Source: Granulosicoccaceae sp. 1_MG-2023 | GTDB taxonomy: Bacteria > Pseudomonadota > Gammaproteobacteria > Granulosicoccales > Granulosicoccaceae | DNA length: 55,927 bases | Direction: 5' to 3' | NCBI GenBank assembly: GCA_030546905.1 | Contig: JAUOPI010000023.1 | Coordinates: 1-55,927, forward strand | In this document: positions 53,396 through 55,927 of the stretch, one piece after another | How the letters are laid out: each line of letters starts with the position of its first letter | How positions within the stretch are numbered: the stretch's first letter is position 1 | Program-made: the position numbers and the translations under genes | The notes under the pieces: model-generated | Databases searched by the model: none | The model's input: the letters and a program-made list of their open reading frames with translations, nothing else | Told to the model about the DNA's origin: nothing

Positions 53396-54727
53396 ATGGC
53401 CGAATGGAAATTCCGTATGCCCGATGTGGGCGAAGGCATAGTCGAGGTTGAAGTGATCGGCTGGCATGTCGCGGTCGGCGAGCGGCTCGAGGCCGATCAG
53501 GCGGTCGCCGATGTGATGACAGACAAGGCCAATGTGGAGATCACCACACCGGTGGCCGGCAAGGTCCTGTCGCTCGGCGCCGCCGAAGGCGAAATGCTGC
53601 GCGTCGGTGACACGCTGCTGATACTGGAAACCGACGCTGCCGAAGACGAAGCAGCCACAGCGGCATCCCCCGCCGACAGCGCAACGGCCGCGCCCGTGCA
53701 ACAAACCCGCCCGGACACACCAGCGGCCGCAGCGGCGTCTGAGCCACAGCCGGCAACGGCAAACCCGGAGCCCACTCCCGCGCCCGCAGCGCCGGACAAA
53801 CAAGCCGCGCCTGCCGCAACAAACCGCCCGGTCTCACCGCGTCCCGCCCTGAATCAGACCGGCAACAGACCGCTGGCCTCACCGGCGGTACGGCGTCGCG
53901 CCCGTGAAGCCGGCGTCGCACTGGAAGACATCACCGACAAAGATCCCCTTGGCCGTATCACCCATCAGGCACTCGATGCCCACGTGGCCGGGCTGAACCG
54001 CCTGGCCATAGGCGGACTGCGGCAGGTGCGCACCGGCACGAAGAAAATCCCGCTACGCGGGCTGCGCCGTGTCACCGCGCGCCGGATGCAGGCCAGCAAA
54101 CGACAGATACCGCATTTTTCCTATGTGGAATCACTGGATCTGACCGAGCTCGAAGCCCTGCGCCGTGAGCTCAATGCCAATCGCGCAGCACAACAAGCCA
54201 AGCTGACGTTACTGCCGTTTCTGATGCTGGCGATGGTACGCGCCTTGTCGCGCTTCCCCGAATGCAACGCGCATTTCGATCAGGACAAAGAAGAAATCAT
54301 CCAGTACGAGGGCGTGCATATCGGCATGGCGACGCAAACCCCGGACGGGCTTAAGGTGCCGGTCCTGCGTCATGTGGAAGTTATGGATATCTGGCATTGC
54401 GCGGCGGAAATTGCGCGCCTGGCCGAACAGGCCCGCAATAACAGCATCGCGCGCGCCGAGCTGAGCGGCTCGACCATCACCCTGACCAGCCTCGGGCCGC
54501 TGGGCGGCATCGCCAGCACGCCGGTGATCAACCCGCCGGAGGTCAGCATTATAGGGGTCAATCGCGCCGAAGAACGGGTGGTGGTGCGCGAAGGACAGAT
54601 GGTCATACGTTACTGCATGAATCTCAGCGCGTCCTTCGATCATCGTATTGTCGACGGCCATACCGCCGCGATGATGATTCAGGCCATGCGCCGTCTGCTC
54701 GAACAACCGGCCATGTTGTTTATCTGA
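53396..54727 (+). CDS. bkdB: Branched-chain 2-oxoacid dehydrogenase E2 (lipoamide acyltransferase)
   Basis: A 443-residue E2. The N-terminal lipoyl domain has lipoyl-Lys44 in MTDKANVEI. An Ala/Pro-rich linker (about 80-155) leads to the E1/E3-binding domain (about 160-200; ASPAVRRRAREAGVAL). The catalytic acetyltransferase-fold domain has His416 and Asp420 in DHRIVDG. It transfers the branched acyl group to CoA and forms the core of the complex. It begins four bases after bkdA2. A dedicated E3 (lpdV) would normally follow but the next gene is a pirin on the other strand, so E3 must come from elsewhere. Confidence 0.94.
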   Translation: MAEWKFRMPDVGEGIVEVEVIGWHVAVGERLEADQAVADVMTDKANVEITTPVAGKVLSLGAAEGEMLRVGDTLLILETDAAEDEAATAASPADSATAAPVQQTRPDTPAAAAASEPQPATANPEPTPAPAAPDKQAAPAATNRPVSPRPALNQTGNRPLASPAVRRRAREAGVALEDITDKDPLGRITHQALDAHVAGLNRLAIGGLRQVRTGTKKIPLRGLRRVTARRMQASKRQIPHFSYVESLDLTELEALRRELNANRAAQQAKLTLLPFLMLAMVRALSRFPECNAHFDQDKEEIIQYEGVHIGMATQTPDGLKVPVLRHVEVMDIWHCAAEIARLAEQARNNSIARAELSGSTITLTSLGPLGGIASTPVINPPEVSIIGVNRAEERVVVREGQMVIRYCMNLSASFDHRIVDGHTAAMMIQAMRRLLEQPAMLFI

Positions 54728-54740
54728 GCGCGAAGCGCCC

Positions 54741-54769
54741 AAAAAGCGGCGGCGCGGCTCAACGCGCCG
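54741..54769 (-). terminator. Terminator between bkdB and pirin genes
   Basis: CGGCGCG-N6-CGCGCCG, with AAAAA on its left side. Read leftward this becomes a T-run three bases after the stem, so it ends the minus-strand pirin message. It could also stop the bkd transcript less efficiently. Confidence 0.6.
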
Positions 54770-54783
54770 TCAGTACCGGACCG

Positions 54784-55647
54784 TCACTGCGGAATCCGGC
54801 CGAACTGCCCGCTCTGATAGTCACGCATTGCCTGCAACAGTTCCTCGCGGCTGTTCATCACAAACGGCCCGTGCGCGGCAATCGGCTCATTAAGCGGCTC
54901 ACCGCTGAGCAATACCGCAAGCGTGTCGTCAGTGGTTTGAAACTGCAACTGTGCGTCGCTGTTCTCAAACACCGCCAGCTCCGCCGCCGCAACACGCTTT
55001 TCGCCGACCTGCACCGCCCCCCGCAGCACAAACAACGACGCGGTATGTGTCGGCGGCAGTGCAAGCAACACGGTTTTACCGGCCCTGAGCCGCAAGTCCC
55101 AGACATTGAGCTCAGAAAAGGTCTCTGCCGCACCGCGCGTGCCGTCATACTCGCCGGCGATCAGGCGTGCCGTACCGGCCTCGCCGGGCAGGCTGACACG
55201 CGGGATCTGCGCATCGGCAATTGACTGATAACGCGCCCCGGTCATTTTGTCTTTGGCGGGCAGATTGACCCAGAGCTGGACCATCTCAAAATCCCCGCCA
55301 CGGCGGGCAAAGTCCTCGCTGTGGAATTCCTCATGAATCACCCCGGCACCGGCTGTCATCCACTGCACATCACCGGCACCGATGGTCCCGCCGCCACCGG
55401 CCGAATCACGGTGCGAGACAGCGCCCTCGTAGACAATCGTCACGGTTTCAAAACCACGGTGCGGATGCGCCCCCACGCCGCGCTTTTGCGTGGTCGGTTC
55501 AAAGTGATGCGGACCGGCATAATCGAGCAGCAAAAACGGCGACACCTCGCCGGCGATATCGTTATAGGAAAAAATGGTTCTGACAGGAAATCCGTCGCCG
55601 ACCCAATGGCCGCCGTCACTACGCTTGATAAATGCAACCTGTCTCAT
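54784..55647 (-). CDS. Pirin family protein
   Basis: A 287-residue bicupin. The N-terminal cupin has FLLLDYAGP, the metal-binding GVGAHPHRGFETVTIVYEG and HRDSAGGGGTIGAGDVQWMTAGAGVIHEEF, all diagnostic of pirins; a second, metal-free cupin ends the chain. Bacterial pirins bind iron, and some have quercetin 2,3-dioxygenase activity or modulate pyruvate dehydrogenase. Its position next to a 2-oxoacid dehydrogenase operon is suggestive but may be chance. ATG 55647 is preferred because AAGGAG is eight bases upstream; ATG 55653 leaves only two. Confidence 0.88.
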   Translation of the reverse strand: MRQVAFIKRSDGGHWVGDGFPVRTIFSYNDIAGEVSPFLLLDYAGPHHFEPTTQKRGVGAHPHRGFETVTIVYEGAVSHRDSAGGGGTIGAGDVQWMTAGAGVIHEEFHSEDFARRGGDFEMVQLWVNLPAKDKMTGARYQSIADAQIPRVSLPGEAGTARLIAGEYDGTRGAAETFSELNVWDLRLRAGKTVLLALPPTHTASLFVLRGAVQVGEKRVAAAELAVFENSDAQLQFQTTDDTLAVLLSGEPLNEPIAAHGPFVMNSREELLQAMRDYQSGQFGRIPQ

Positions 55648-55927
55648 CAGCATAACTCCTTGGAATTAAATCAGCTTAGGCGCGCCAGCGGACAAATACC
55701 AGCTGACCGGAAGTGACATGGCCTTAGCCTCTGACACGCACGCACCAGCCCCTAAGGCAAAGCCTGCAGGACCGGCGGCGGCAGTTCTGTGTCCGGCGCA
55801 CCGGGCAAATGTGAATAGATCACAGATCTGTTGCGCTGCAGGGTTTAGCGCGCTGAGGAGAAATGAAGCAGGTAGCGCAAAGAAGCCGCGCAACAGCGGG
55901 AATGCAACCGGCAGCAGCGTGCTGCCG
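55648..55927. other. Right edge, no supported complete gene
   Basis: I see no gene I can name. On the plus strand an ATG at 55863 follows GAGGAG at good distance and stays open to the window edge (about 21 codons, MKQVAQRSRATAG...), so a gene may start here. A minus-strand frame open from the edge to 55666 is Ala/Leu-rich and may be the tail of a gene outside the window or a chance frame. TGTGA-N5-TCACA at 55810-55824 resembles a CRP site but is one base too short. Confidence 0.35.

Noticed and set aside
55810-55824. CRP-like site TGTGA-N5-TCACA
   Set aside because: CRP needs six bases between the half-sites; this has five, and no clear gene follows inside the window.

Overview
This window looks like a chromosomal segment of a GC-rich, probably marine or halophilic gammaproteobacterium of the Pseudomonas/Oceanospirillales kind. 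The reasons are gammaproteobacterial gene sets (argO/argP, puuA/puuB/spuC with potFGHI, a Fur-controlled fumC operon, bkdR-bkdA1A2B), a HiPIP, a TAXI-type TRAP transporter, and REP repeats that start with GTAG. I see no rRNA, tRNA, CRISPR, phage or insertion-sequence gene. The species call is inference from gene content.

Layout. 1-3.3 kb: alkaline-phosphatase-superfamily hydrolase and argO, divergent from argP. 3.3-7.6 kb: two secreted or lipoprotein-like hypotheticals around a CitE-like lyase and a gamma-glutamylpolyamine synthetase. 7.7-14.9 kb: gamma-glutamylputrescine oxidase and putrescine aminotransferase, divergent from the putrescine ABC transporter potFGHI. 15-17.5 kb: a HiPIP with an FNR/Anr-type box upstream, then fumC and a small FagA-like gene behind a Fur box. 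17.5-20.2 kb: a REP array, a diguanylate cyclase and the remnant of a BoxR-type regulator. 20.3-25.1 kb: PhyH-type dioxygenase, a sirtuin without zinc cysteines, and a sulfotransferase/GT4/deacetylase operon. 25.2-28.2 kb: omega-aminotransferase and succinate-semialdehyde dehydrogenase, divergent from a LysR regulator. 29.5-35.9 kb: TAXI-TRAP uptake, universal stress protein, a second aminotransferase and a beta-keto acid cleavage enzyme.

36-48.5 kb holds the most interesting locus: a ten-gene operon with an ABC importer, a creatininase-family hydrolase, a GlnT-type glutamine synthetase, a NikR-like repressor, two DUF1989 proteins (carboxyguanidine deiminase type), a urea/guanidine carboxylase and allophanate hydrolase. 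Together these should import a guanidine-like compound, carboxylate it, deiminate it to allophanate, hydrolyse that to ammonia and CO2, and capture the ammonia as glutamine. The leader carries, in order, an NtrC-type site, a sigma-54 -24/-12 promoter, and an inverted repeat with the geometry of a NikR operator over the predicted start point. The NikR-like protein keeps the DNA-contact residues, but all four positions of the nickel site are replaced. It may therefore be a NikR-fold repressor that senses something other than nickel.

48.9-55.9 kb: cyclopropane fatty acid synthase, a second REP array, bkdR divergent from bkdA1-bkdA2-bkdB (no E3 gene here), and a pirin. The recurring theme is uptake and breakdown of nitrogen compounds: putrescine, GABA-type amino acids, a probable beta-amino acid, a guanidine-like compound and branched-chain amino acids.
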